Assembly: GCA_022600955.1 (NCBI GenBank)
Contig: JAHZJK010000031.1
Coordinates: 248,001 to 312,000 of the forward strand
From: Gammaproteobacteria bacterium
GTDB taxonomy: Bacteria > Pseudomonadota > Gammaproteobacteria > Steroidobacterales > Woeseiaceae
Length of the DNA: 64,000 nucleotides
Direction: 5' to 3'
Positions 27,154-35,818 of this stretch are shown here, piece after piece. Under the pieces are notes generated by a model. That model saw nothing but the letters and a program-made list of their open reading frames with translations. It was not told where the DNA came from and did not search any database. Each line of letters starts with the position of its first letter. Within the stretch, counting starts at the first letter, position 1. The translations under genes and the position numbers were made by a program.

Positions 27154-28458
27154 ATGTTATTTAACCAACTCGGCCTGGCGGCCGAATTGCTGCGTGCTGT
27201 CGAAGAAAACGGCTACACAAAAGCAACCCCCATACAAACCAAAGCGATCCCTCATGTCCTTGAAGGTCATGATCTTCTCGCGGGTGCCCAGACGGGTACT
27301 GGCAAAACGGCTGGCTTCGTACTGCCGATACTTCACAACATGCGAGTTGCGCCGAAGGGTGCCCGCAGAGTACGTGCACTAATCCTGACGCCGACCCGTG
27401 AGTTGGCGAGCCAGGTCAATGAAAGCGTGCAAACTTACGGCAAGTATCTCCCGATACGCAGCATGGAAATCTATGGCGGTGTTAGCGCCCGGCCACAGAT
27501 CACCAAGCTTAAGCGCGGTGTCGATGTTGTCGTCGCGACTCCAGGCCGGCTGCTCGATCACGTCCGGCAGGGGAATATAGACCTGTCGAACATCGAGTAC
27601 TTTATTCTTGACGAAGCTGACCGCATGCTCGACATGGGCTTTATTCGCGATATTCGTCAGATCATCAAGGCGCTACCGGACAACCGTCAAAATCTGCTGT
27701 TCTCTGCGACGTTCTCGCAAGAGATTCGCGACCTCGCAAACAAGCTCTTGAATAATCCGAGCGAAATTCAGGTTGCGGCACGCAACACGACGGCTGACCG
27801 CGTCGAACAACTCGTGCACCCGGTCGACAAGGCGCGCAAGCGCGAAATGCTGTCCGAGATAATCGGGCGAGGCAATTGGCAACAGGTGCTGGTGTTTACC
27901 CGTACCAAACATGGCGCGAACCGCCTCGCGACACAGCTTGGCAAAGATGGTATTGCGACTGCCGCAATTCACGGTGGCAAGGGGCAGGGTGCGAGGACCC
28001 GGGCTCTGAGTGATTTCAAGGCGGGCAAGATTCGCGTTTTGGTCGCAACAGATATAGCCGCACGAGGTATCGATATTGACCGCCTGCCGCACGTCGTCAA
28101 TTTCGAGCTGCCGTTCGTAGCGGAAGACTACGTGCACCGTATTGGCCGAACGGCTCGAGCAGGCCAGGATGGTACGGCGATTTCCCTGGTGTGTATCGAC
28201 GAGCAGAAACTGCTTGCGGACATTGAGAAATTACTCGGCCGCAAGTTGGAGAAAGCCGTTATTCCGGGCTACGAAGTTGATGCCCGAATCAAGGCAGAAC
28301 CGCTTCGCAAGCAGGGAGGTCAGCGTCGCGCAGGCCCGCCAAGGCGAGGCAAGCCAGGTGGCAAGCGTCCCGCTGGAGCAGGCAAGAAGCGGGGTAACAG
28401 CCAGCGTCCGGGTAAAGCCGCGCGCAATGCGAAGCGCAGTCGGCCTCGAAGCGCCTGA
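27154..28458 (+). CDS. rhlE: DEAD-box ATP-dependent RNA helicase, RhlE type
   Basis: RNA helicase of 434 residues for ribosome assembly and RNA turnover. Motifs in order: Q motif TPIQTKAIP, Walker A AQTGTGKT at 45-52, Ia PTRELA, DEAD at 153-156, SAT in FSATFSQE, motif [11 protein letters not shown] and motif [12 protein letters not shown]. The last 60 residues are a Lys/Arg/Gly-rich tail that should bind RNA, as in RhlE. The ATG at 27154 has GGAG upstream. It is preceded by a 175-base untranslated region and converges with the TonB-like gene, two bases apart. Confidence 0.93.
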   Translation: MLFNQLGLAAELLRAVEENGYTKATPIQTKAIPHVLEGHDLLAGAQTGTGKTAGFVLPILHNMRVAPKGARRVRALILTPTRELASQVNESVQTYGKYLPIRSMEIYGGVSARPQITKLKRGVDVVVATPGRLLDHVRQGNIDLSNIEYFILDEADRMLDMGFIRDIRQIIKALPDNRQNLLFSATFSQEIRDLANKLLNNPSEIQVAARNTTADRVEQLVHPVDKARKREMLSEIIGRGNWQQVLVFTRTKHGANRLATQLGKDGIATAAIHGGKGQGARTRALSDFKAGKIRVLVATDIAARGIDIDRLPHVVNFELPFVAEDYVHRIGRTARAGQDGTAISLVCIDEQKLLADIEKLLGRKLEKAVIPGYEVDARIKAEPLRKQGGQRRAGPPRRGKPGGKRPAGAGKKRGNSQRPGKAARNAKRSRPRSA

Positions 28459-28460
28459 GA

Positions 28461-29558
28461 TTAGCCAAGGTCTGCGGGGAGCATGAGTACATCGAAAGTT
28501 GTCCCAGGCTCTCCGTAAACATTAATCTGGCAAGTACCCCAGTTTTCCGGAATTTGCCATTCGACCAGGTCCGAAACGGCTGATTCAAAGCGCTTGTGAT
28601 CACAACGCATCTCTATTGATTTGATGGATCCGGCGATATTTCCAAATCGAAAACTGTTGCGTACGGGCGTGAACCGCCAGCTGTTATCGCAGAAGGCACA
28701 TTCGCCCTTGCGCCGCACCTCAGCATTTATCCTAAGAACCTGATCACCGTCGATCATTTTCTGTAGCCGCTCCATCATGGGCTGAAATAACGCTACCTCA
28801 TCCGAGGATTCGCCGGTTGCGTCGACGAGCAACTCGTACGTGTTTATTGCGGCGTGATACTGCCCCAACTGAACTTCAGTCTTGATGCGTAATTGCAGCA
28901 GCTGCACATAACTTTTCCGATCTATCCACTCGCCTTTGGATGCTGTTGCACGATGCAGCGCCATGTCCAGGTTGTACAAGTCTCCGCTCTTGGTTTCGTA
29001 GATGACACGCTGCCCCCAGAGTTTTCCAAGTTCATACAAGGACAGGTCGCCGCTGTCGTACAGGGTTCTGAAAACTTCATCCGCTTTTTCCAGGTCGCCA
29101 TTTTCAATGAGTTTGCCCATCTTACGAATGCCCCGGATGAACGTCCTGTCCGCTCCCTCGTTCATACCATCTATCGAAAACGTTATGTAGGACTGATTGC
29201 GAGACTGCCAGGATGGTTTGCCATTCAGCAGTGCGGGCTCGAATTTCCAGTCTTGCACGGTGTCTATTGCGGCTCTTTCAAAGCGTCTATGACCCACAGA
29301 TTCGATCACTGACACGTTTTGCGGCTTGCCGGATTCATCTATGCAATATGCGATGTGCACCCAGGCTTGCCGGCCCTTGCGCAATTCAATAGCAGGATAG
29401 TTTGGTGCCGGGCGATCGATCGTCTTTGCAGGTACGCTTTGCCTTGCTGATTCGTTCACTGCTTCAAGTGCCTCAGTGGCGGCGTCGAGGCTTGTTTCGT
29501 CGGCCTGCGTTAGTAGCGAGGCGCTAAGCAAACACGTCATGGCGCATAGGTTTCGCAT
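28461..29558 (-). CDS. exported TonB C-terminal domain protein with TPR-like helices
   Basis: Protein of 365 residues with a signal peptide ending near residue 20. A TonB C-terminal domain follows (roughly residues 48-132: APNYPAIELRKGRQAWVHIA, then VIESVGHRRFERAAIDTVQDWKF). After it comes a helical region that looks TPR-like. A late CAFC pair may bind metal or form a disulfide. There is no N-terminal membrane anchor or Pro-rich linker, so it is not a classical energy-transducing TonB; secretion to the periplasm is the simplest reading. It follows the TolB/TPR gene by 25 bases on the same strand and is probably co-transcribed. Confidence 0.75.
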   Translation of the reverse strand: MRNLCAMTCLLSASLLTQADETSLDAATEALEAVNESARQSVPAKTIDRPAPNYPAIELRKGRQAWVHIAYCIDESGKPQNVSVIESVGHRRFERAAIDTVQDWKFEPALLNGKPSWQSRNQSYITFSIDGMNEGADRTFIRGIRKMGKLIENGDLEKADEVFRTLYDSGDLSLYELGKLWGQRVIYETKSGDLYNLDMALHRATASKGEWIDRKSYVQLLQLRIKTEVQLGQYHAAINTYELLVDATGESSDEVALFQPMMERLQKMIDGDQVLRINAEVRRKGECAFCDNSWRFTPVRNSFRFGNIAGSIKSIEMRCDHKRFESAVSDLVEWQIPENWGTCQINVYGEPGTTFDVLMLPADLG

Positions 29559-29583
29559 GTCCTTCCTCCAATTGGCGTAAAGT

Positions 29584-31095
29584 TCAGGCGGGCAATGTAC
29601 GAACCAGTTTCCTGTACCTCGGATGCTGTCGTAGCGGCTCTAGGTCCGGATCGTTCTCAATCCACGCTCGAGCACTTATGGACTGCTCCAGAAGATCGAG
29701 CGATCGGTCGATGTCTCCTGCTCTTGCGTAGAAGCAGGCGGCGTTGTATTGCGTCGCTTTGTCGTTCGGGTTTAATTGCAATGCCTTCTCGGTCCATTCC
29801 TGTGCGGTTTCAAGATCTCCGAGAATTTCATGCCCGCCTGAGCCGAGATAGTACGCTCGCTGGTTATCCGGGTAGTCTTGCAAAATGGCTTTCGCGCGCT
29901 GTATTCCAACGACTGCCATGCGGCGGGCGTTTTTCTTGTCGTCCAGGCCGAGGTAACTGTTAGCTGCGAGCAACGGGCTTTCATAATCTTCTTCGTCACG
30001 CTCTGTCGCGAGCTCGAAATTGGCAGCTGCTTCAGCACGCTTGCCCTGATGCACTTGCGCCCTGGCAAGGTGGTGATAGGCGCTGGCAATGCTGCTGTCC
30101 AGTGAAATAACTTTCTTGAAGTCAATCTCCGCGAGATCAAATTCGCGGCACGCTGTGTGTGAATAAGCGCTTGCAAGGTAGCTCTGTGCACTATCCGGCA
30201 ACTGATGCCTGATTGCCGCCTCGGCTCTTCGTGACCAGGTTTGCCAGCGGTCGTTATTCTGAAAAAACACTGCATGTATCGCGCACATCTCGGACAGGCA
30301 AACCCAGGCGCGGGTGAAGTCAGGATCGAGATCCACAGCCTTTAAAAACATCTCCGCCGCCAGTTCTACTTCGCGGTTGCTCTTTGCTATCGCGTAGCCA
30401 CGTCCTCGCAGGAAGTACTCATACGCTTTCGGGTTCTTCGTAATCGTCTCGGCAACCGGCACAACGCCGAGTTTCAGTTTCAGCGTGGCGAGAATACAAG
30501 CAGCGATATCGTCCTGAATCGCGAAAATATCGTCCAGTGTCCTGTCGTACGTCTCGGACCAGACGTGCGAGTCGTCAGCAACCTTGATCAATTGTGCGGT
30601 GACGCGAATCTGGTCACCAGACTTGCGTACGCTGCCTTCCAGAACATGTTCGACACCAAACCGTTGCGCAACGTCCGCGATGTTGACTTGCTTGCCCTTT
30701 AGAGAGAACGAAGACGTTCGTGACGCGACACGCAATCCCGGAATGCAGGTCAGGACGTTGATGAGTTCTTCTGTAAGCCCGTCGCAGAAATGCTCGTGAT
30801 CCCGCTCCGCACTCATGTCAGGGAACGGTACAACAGCGATAGATGGTCCGTCGGACCCGGCTGCAGGAGTCCTCTTGATTCCTTTGGACGTCAGATCGAA
30901 TACCCAGCTCAGGATTAGTGCCAGCGGAAAACCGACTGCGACGAGACCGATGACCAGGGTTACTGATCTGTCCGGCAGCCCGATATTTGGAAATACAGTC
31001 TCGGCAATCTGAATGACAACCCATGCGCCGATGAGGTAGGCAATTGCCACCTTGTAAACCTTACGTCGAGCCAATTCCTTAAAGAAGTCAGGCAT
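29584..31095 (-). CDS. membrane protein with TolB-like (FlgO-type) domain and TPR repeats
   Basis: Protein of 503 residues. Two transmembrane segments lie in the first 70 residues. Then comes the TolB-like domain beginning SIAVVPFPDMSAERDHEHFC and continuing LTEELINVLTCIPGLRVASR. From about residue 220 onward there are tetratricopeptide repeats. This arrangement is the one seen behind adenylate cyclase or DNA-binding domains in many proteobacteria, but here the effector domain is missing and two membrane helices take its place. The job is probably protein-protein contact at the membrane. It is upstream of the TonB-like gene in one operon. Confidence 0.82.
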   Translation of the reverse strand: MPDFFKELARRKVYKVAIAYLIGAWVVIQIAETVFPNIGLPDRSVTLVIGLVAVGFPLALILSWVFDLTSKGIKRTPAAGSDGPSIAVVPFPDMSAERDHEHFCDGLTEELINVLTCIPGLRVASRTSSFSLKGKQVNIADVAQRFGVEHVLEGSVRKSGDQIRVTAQLIKVADDSHVWSETYDRTLDDIFAIQDDIAACILATLKLKLGVVPVAETITKNPKAYEYFLRGRGYAIAKSNREVELAAEMFLKAVDLDPDFTRAWVCLSEMCAIHAVFFQNNDRWQTWSRRAEAAIRHQLPDSAQSYLASAYSHTACREFDLAEIDFKKVISLDSSIASAYHHLARAQVHQGKRAEAAANFELATERDEEDYESPLLAANSYLGLDDKKNARRMAVVGIQRAKAILQDYPDNQRAYYLGSGGHEILGDLETAQEWTEKALQLNPNDKATQYNAACFYARAGDIDRSLDLLEQSISARAWIENDPDLEPLRQHPRYRKLVRTLPA

Positions 31096-31216
31096 CTGCG
31101 CAGTATAGTTGAAAGCGCTGCCGCCCTAAAATGCTTTTCAAAAGAGAGCGACGCAGTGCATTCGTCGTATACTGCAACCGACCGAGCTGTAGTGGACAGG
31201 AATTGAGGCGACCAAC

Positions 31217-31675
31217 ATGAAACTGAAAGTCAATGGCACGGACTACGAACTGGAAGTTCAGCCGGATATGCCCTTGTTATGGGCGCTGCGCGATGAACTG
31301 AATATCAAAGGCCCGAAGTTCGGCTGCGGCATCGCAATGTGCGGCGCCTGTACGGTTCACATCAATGGTCGGCCGGTACGATCGTGCTCTTTTCCCGTGT
31401 CTGCAGTCTCCGGCGAAGTAACGACCATTGAGGGGCTTGGTACGCCGGACGCCATGCACGCTGTACAGGAGGCCTGGGTTGAGCATCAGGTTGCCCAGTG
31501 TGGATACTGCCAGTCAGGGCAGATCATGTCGGCGACGGCATTGTTGAATCAGAAGCCGGACCCCACAGATGCTGAGATTGACCAGTTCATGTCCGGCAAT
31601 CTTTGTCGCTGTGGCACGTACCCGCGCATTCGGGCGGCCATCAAGGCGGCGTCATCGCGCCTGCAGGAGGGCTGA
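31217..31675 (+). CDS. [2Fe-2S] subunit of molybdenum hydroxylase (IorA-like)
   Basis: Small subunit of 152 residues of the xanthine dehydrogenase/isoquinoline 1-oxidoreductase family. The plant-ferredoxin cluster uses Cys 37, 42, 45 and 57 ([10 protein letters not shown]). The second cluster uses Cys 95, 98, 130 and 132 (CGYC and CRCG). It passes electrons from the molybdenum centre of the large subunit encoded three bases downstream. No FAD subunit gene is adjacent, which fits the IorAB type that donates to a cytochrome or quinone. A -10-like TATACT lies at 31169-31174. Confidence 0.93.
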   Translation: MKLKVNGTDYELEVQPDMPLLWALRDELNIKGPKFGCGIAMCGACTVHINGRPVRSCSFPVSAVSGEVTTIEGLGTPDAMHAVQEAWVEHQVAQCGYCQSGQIMSATALLNQKPDPTDAEIDQFMSGNLCRCGTYPRIRAAIKAASSRLQEG

Positions 31676-31678
31676 GAT

Positions 31679-33919
31679 ATGGGCCGTGCTGCAAAAATAA
31701 CTCGTCGCACATTGCTGGTCGGATCGGCTGCGATCGCAGGCGGCGTGATTTTCGGTTACTGGAAGTACAAACAGCCTTACAATAATCCGCTGCTGGCGAA
31801 CCTCAAGGACGGCGAAGCCTCGTTAACGCCGTACGTACGAATCGATCAACAGGGAATTACGATCATTACGCCACGTGCTGAGATGGGGCAGGGCGTACAT
31901 ACAACTCTGGCGGCGCTGGTTGCGGAAGAGCTCGATGTTGATCTTGCGGCAATCAATGTCGAACATGGTCCGGCTTCCAGTGCCTATTTCAATTCCGCTT
32001 TGCTCGAAGAAGGTGTGCCATTCAAGCCGACCGATCACGGCCGGATGGCGGAGGGTGTTCGCGAGTTCATGCGGGTTCCAGCGAAATTCCTGGGCCTGCA
32101 GCTCACGGGCGGCTCGACGTCCGTTCCTGACGGTTTCGTGAAGATGCGTACGGCGGGTGCGGCAGCAAGGCAAACACTGTTGATGGCTGCTGCCACGAAA
32201 CTCAACGTCGAAGTTGCCTCGCTAAGAACTCACGATGGCGCAGTGATCTCCGCCGATGGATCAGTGTTGCCCTACACGGAGCTGGCGAGCGTCGCTGCGG
32301 ATATCGAACCGCCGGCAGAGCCAGAGCTAAAGCCCAGGTCAGAGTGGCGCTTGTTAGGTAAGTCGCTACCACGGGTTGACGTGGTCGCGAAGTCAACCGG
32401 AACAGCTGAATACGCGATCGATGTTGAATTGCCGGGAATGGTGTATGCGACGATTCGCCGCAACCCGCGCCTGGGCGGCAGCATGAACGGCTATGATGCA
32501 TCCGCTGCCGAAAAAATGACGGGGGTCAAAAAGATTGTCGAGTTCACCGACGGCGTTGCGGTGGTAGCCACCAATACCTGGTATGCGATCAAAGCGGCGG
32601 ACGCTATCGAATTTGATTGGGGCAAGGTCGAGTATCCGTCATCGACGGCTGAAATCTACGCACAATTCGAGGCGTGCTTCGACGATAAGTATGAGGATAG
32701 CCAGGCCCGTGATGATGGGGATATCGAAGCGGCGCTGATTGAGGCGGATGTACTCGATGTGGAGTACCGTGCGCCGTTTCTCGCGCATGCCACGATGGAA
32801 CCCATGAACGCCGTGGCATTGTTGCAGGATGGCCGGCTGGATATCTGGGCGGGCAATCAGTTTCCCACGCAAGTCAAGATTGACGGCGAAACGCTCACAG
32901 GTATCGAGCAGGACAATATTCACGTCCATACCACCTATATGGGTGGCGGCTTTGGACGACGTGCAGAGATTGATTTCGTTCGACAGGCGATCGAGATCGC
33001 ACAGCAGATGCCCGGTACGCCCGTGAAGCTGACCTGGACACGCGAAGAAGACATGACGCATGACGTTTACCGACCCGCCGCGATCGCACGGTTTCGCGGC
33101 GCAGTCGCCGACGGCAAGCCGTCGGCATTCGATCTTCGGCTCGCGACCTTGTCGGTGGTCGAATCTCAGATGGGGCGTTACGACCTGCCCGTCGGTGGCC
33201 CGGATCTGTCGATTGTGCAGTCGGCCTGGGAACAGCCGTACGCAATACCGAATTATCGTGTTACCGGGTATCGGGTACCCGCGATGCTGCCTGTCGGGTT
33301 CTGGCGTTCCGTCGGTGCATCACAAAATGGATTTTTCCACGAAAGCATGATCGACGAGCTGGCGTATGCGGCAGAAGCAGACCCGCTGGAAATGCGCCTT
33401 GCCATTGTTAGTCATGAGCCCAGTCGCAAGGTCATTGAAGCGGTTGCCGACCTGTCTTCCTGGGGAGCTCCGTTGCCTGCAGGTCATGGCCGTGGAGTCG
33501 CGTTCGTTTACTCGTTCGGTGTTCCAGTCGCCGAGGTGATTGAGGTGGCAAGTTCCGACGCGGGAATTCGAATCGTCAAAGTCTGGGTTGCGGCCGATGT
33601 CGGGACGGCACTCGACCCGCGTAACATCGAGGCGCAGCTGCAGTCCGGCGTCAATTTTGGACTTGCCGCGGCCATGCAGGGCGAGATTACTCTCGAAGAT
33701 GGCAAGGTGCAGCAAACCAACTTCCACAATTATGATTCGATCCGAATGAACCAGGCGCCACCGATAGAGGTGCGAGTGCTGGAGAATGGCGCCAAGATTC
33801 GCGGCGTCGGAGAACCGGGTACGCCGCCAGCAGCGGCAGCGCTGGCCAACGCTATTTTCGCTGCGACGGGTGAACGAATCCGTGAGCTGCCGCTAAACAA
33901 GCACGTTCGTTTTGCCTGA
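31679..33919 (+). CDS. molybdopterin-binding subunit of molybdenum hydroxylase (IorB-like), Tat-exported
   Basis: Large catalytic subunit of 746 residues, from the family of isoquinoline 1-oxidoreductase beta subunits and related aldehyde dehydrogenases. The N-terminus has a twin-arginine signal (RR at 9-10, TRRTLLVGSAAIAGG), so it should be exported folded, carrying the IorA-like partner along. Molybdopterin-binding segments include AEMGQGVHTTLAALVAEEL, GGGFGRRAE and, near the C-terminus, GVGEPGTPPAAAALANAI with the active-site Glu. It acts with the cytochrome c-type electron carriers of the envelope. The substrate is unknown; oxidation of an aldehyde or N-heterocycle is likely. Confidence 0.92.
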   Translation: MGRAAKITRRTLLVGSAAIAGGVIFGYWKYKQPYNNPLLANLKDGEASLTPYVRIDQQGITIITPRAEMGQGVHTTLAALVAEELDVDLAAINVEHGPASSAYFNSALLEEGVPFKPTDHGRMAEGVREFMRVPAKFLGLQLTGGSTSVPDGFVKMRTAGAAARQTLLMAAATKLNVEVASLRTHDGAVISADGSVLPYTELASVAADIEPPAEPELKPRSEWRLLGKSLPRVDVVAKSTGTAEYAIDVELPGMVYATIRRNPRLGGSMNGYDASAAEKMTGVKKIVEFTDGVAVVATNTWYAIKAADAIEFDWGKVEYPSSTAEIYAQFEACFDDKYEDSQARDDGDIEAALIEADVLDVEYRAPFLAHATMEPMNAVALLQDGRLDIWAGNQFPTQVKIDGETLTGIEQDNIHVHTTYMGGGFGRRAEIDFVRQAIEIAQQMPGTPVKLTWTREEDMTHDVYRPAAIARFRGAVADGKPSAFDLRLATLSVVESQMGRYDLPVGGPDLSIVQSAWEQPYAIPNYRVTGYRVPAMLPVGFWRSVGASQNGFFHESMIDELAYAAEADPLEMRLAIVSHEPSRKVIEAVADLSSWGAPLPAGHGRGVAFVYSFGVPVAEVIEVASSDAGIRIVKVWVAADVGTALDPRNIEAQLQSGVNFGLAAAMQGEITLEDGKVQQTNFHNYDSIRMNQAPPIEVRVLENGAKIRGVGEPGTPPAAAALANAIFAATGERIRELPLNKHVRFA

Positions 33920-33936
33920 ACGAGCAGAATGCCGGT

Positions 33937-34389
33937 TTAGCTGGTGTTCCGGGTAAGAAAGCGGTCGAGCTCGTTCGCAAACGATTGCTTGTCGCGCTGA
34001 CTAAACGCTGCGGGCCCGCCACTCATCTCGACACCGCTCGAGCGCATTGTGTCGAGGAAGTCGCGCATATTGAGACGAGCGCCGATGTTTTCTTTGGTAT
34101 GCATCTCGCCGCGCGGACTCAGCGCATGTCCGCCTTTCTCGATCGCTTCGGCAGCAAGTGGAATGTCACTGGTTATGACGAGGTCACCGGGCTGTAGCCG
34201 TTTCACGATCTCATCGTCAGCGACATCGAACCCTCGTGGTACCTGCAGGGAATTGATATTTCCAGCCGAGGGCGTGTTCAACGCCTGATTGGCGACGAGA
34301 GTGAGATTAACCCCGGTGCGTTCCGCTGCTCGAAACAGAATCTCTTTGACGACAACCGGACAGGCATCAGCATCTACCCAGATTTTCAC
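33937..34389 (-). CDS. yaiI: UPF0178 (DUF188) protein YaiI
   Basis: Protein of 150 residues that matches E. coli YaiI over its length: [37 protein letters not shown] and [19 protein letters not shown]. The acidic residues in the first strand and in the VITSDIPLA segment resemble a PIN/NYN nuclease-type active site, but the function is not established. It overlaps the globin gene by four bases and closes the operon that begins with the acyl-CoA ligase. Confidence 0.92.
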   Translation of the reverse strand: MKIWVDADACPVVVKEILFRAAERTGVNLTLVANQALNTPSAGNINSLQVPRGFDVADDEIVKRLQPGDLVITSDIPLAAEAIEKGGHALSPRGEMHTKENIGARLNMRDFLDTMRSSGVEMSGGPAAFSQRDKQSFANELDRFLTRNTS

Positions 34390-34802
34390 TGCGAGCGTTC
34401 CTTTTCTACGCGTCGGCGCACGGCCTCGGCCGGCACGAACAACTGTTCCATCAGGTACACCTTGAATTCATCAGCATATGGCTGCTGCGCAACCGATTCC
34501 GACATGCAGCTTAGCCACTGATCGCGTTCATCGGATTCGATAGCAAGGTGCGCATGTACACGGGGTATGCCAATTGCACCGTATTTTTCATTGTAGAGCT
34601 TTGGTCCGCCCAGCCAGCCGCACAAAAAACGTGCGAGCTTGTCCCGCGACATATCCTTGTCGTCCGGGTGCATATGCCAGATCGTCGCGAAGCGCTTGTC
34701 GCTGCTCATACGATCGAAAAAATCGTTCACAAGTCTGAAAATACCGGTTTCGCCGCCGGCGGCCTGGAATGACGCGTTGCCTTGTCCGTAAGCAGGTTTC
34801 AT
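34386..34802 (-). CDS. group II truncated hemoglobin (TrHbO-like)
   Basis: Heme protein of 138 residues. Features of the truncated globin family: [11 protein letters not shown] in the B helix, [17 protein letters not shown] as the CD/E region, the proximal His in RVHAHLAI and the group II Trp in DQWLSCM. Group II globins bind O2 or act on NO and peroxide. It overlaps yaiI by four bases and lies five bases after the metallo-beta-lactamase lipoprotein gene, so it is translated from the same message. Confidence 0.88.
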   Translation of the reverse strand: MKPAYGQGNASFQAAGGETGIFRLVNDFFDRMSSDKRFATIWHMHPDDKDMSRDKLARFLCGWLGGPKLYNEKYGAIGIPRVHAHLAIESDERDQWLSCMSESVAQQPYADEFKVYLMEQLFVPAEAVRRRVEKERSQ

Positions 34803-34807
34803 ACAGC

Positions 34808-35818
34808 TTAGTCCTGATCGACTTGATAGTAGTTTTCGCGCATCAACAGGCTGAAGCCGTCAAATCGAAACTCGACGTTGCCGTCGCCGACGGGTACCGG
34901 CTCGACGTTGCCTGCGAGCACCTCGTTGACGCTGTTACGTAGTTCGATCAACAGCGACGGTTTCGCATTCGGTGTGTTGTGCGCCGGGAAAACGGTTTTC
35001 AGGTCCGGGGCCAGTTCCGCAAACTTCTCGACCGACTGACGGTAGGCTACAAGGTCGGTCTCCGGGAAGAACAGCCAGATGGGTCCTTCGTAAAAGCTGT
35101 CGCCCGACCATAAAAATCCGGCGTCACGATCCAGCAAGGCGATGGCATCGTCAGTATGGCCAGGGACGCGCAAGACTTCGAGAGACCGCCCACCCAGATC
35201 GATGATCTCACCGTCATTAATAGTCTGGCTGATCGAGAACGGCCGAATGCGGTGATTCTCGGGCGTCACGCCATCGGGCGGCTGTTTGCAGGTGGCCTCA
35301 TCGGAAACCTCCATAGACAGTTCGTCGCTGCGGATACCTTGCGTTCGTTGCATTGTAAAAGGGGTTGCGACGGACAGTATCGCTTCAAACTGATAGTTTC
35401 CGCCTATATGATCGAAATGACTGTGTGAGTTAATCACCCGAACCGTTTTGTCGGTGAGTTGCTCGACCACCGACTTGATGTCGCCGATGCCGTTCCCGGT
35501 ATCGAACAGTATTGCGGATTCCGCACCGATAATCAGGTAGGAGATCACCTCCTGCCATTGGTAAGGTTCGTGGATGGCCCAGACATCCGTTTCGATATCA
35601 TAGACCTCAAACCACTCAGTACTCGATTCATGTTTGCGAAGACCGGCGAAAGCCGGGCGTGGCAGTCTGTCGCAGAAGCTTTGCAACTCCGACGCGCTCG
35701 AATACGATTCCACTGGCTCGGCAATATCAACCTGCTTTTCGGCACAACCCAAGCTGAGGCTCGCCGCCAGCGCTATGACTAGAGGCTTACCGACCCGTTT
35801 GCTGTGTTGTTTACTCAC
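34808..35818 (-). CDS. metallo-beta-lactamase fold lipoprotein
   Basis: Protein of 336 residues that starts at a GTG (35818) overlapping the YheS stop as GTGA. The lipoprotein signal ends at LSLGC (Cys 25). The zinc motif HSHFDH is at 132-137, with later ligands in GHTDDAIALLDRD and WSGDSFYEG and a C-terminal His in FPAHN. It is a glyoxalase II/lactamase-like hydrolase attached to the envelope. The substrate cannot be assigned; a true beta-lactamase is possible but not specifically supported. Confidence 0.85.
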   Translation of the reverse strand: MSKQHSKRVGKPLVIALAASLSLGCAEKQVDIAEPVESYSSASELQSFCDRLPRPAFAGLRKHESSTEWFEVYDIETDVWAIHEPYQWQEVISYLIIGAESAILFDTGNGIGDIKSVVEQLTDKTVRVINSHSHFDHIGGNYQFEAILSVATPFTMQRTQGIRSDELSMEVSDEATCKQPPDGVTPENHRIRPFSISQTINDGEIIDLGGRSLEVLRVPGHTDDAIALLDRDAGFLWSGDSFYEGPIWLFFPETDLVAYRQSVEKFAELAPDLKTVFPAHNTPNAKPSLLIELRNSVNEVLAGNVEPVPVGDGNVEFRFDGFSLLMRENYYQVDQD

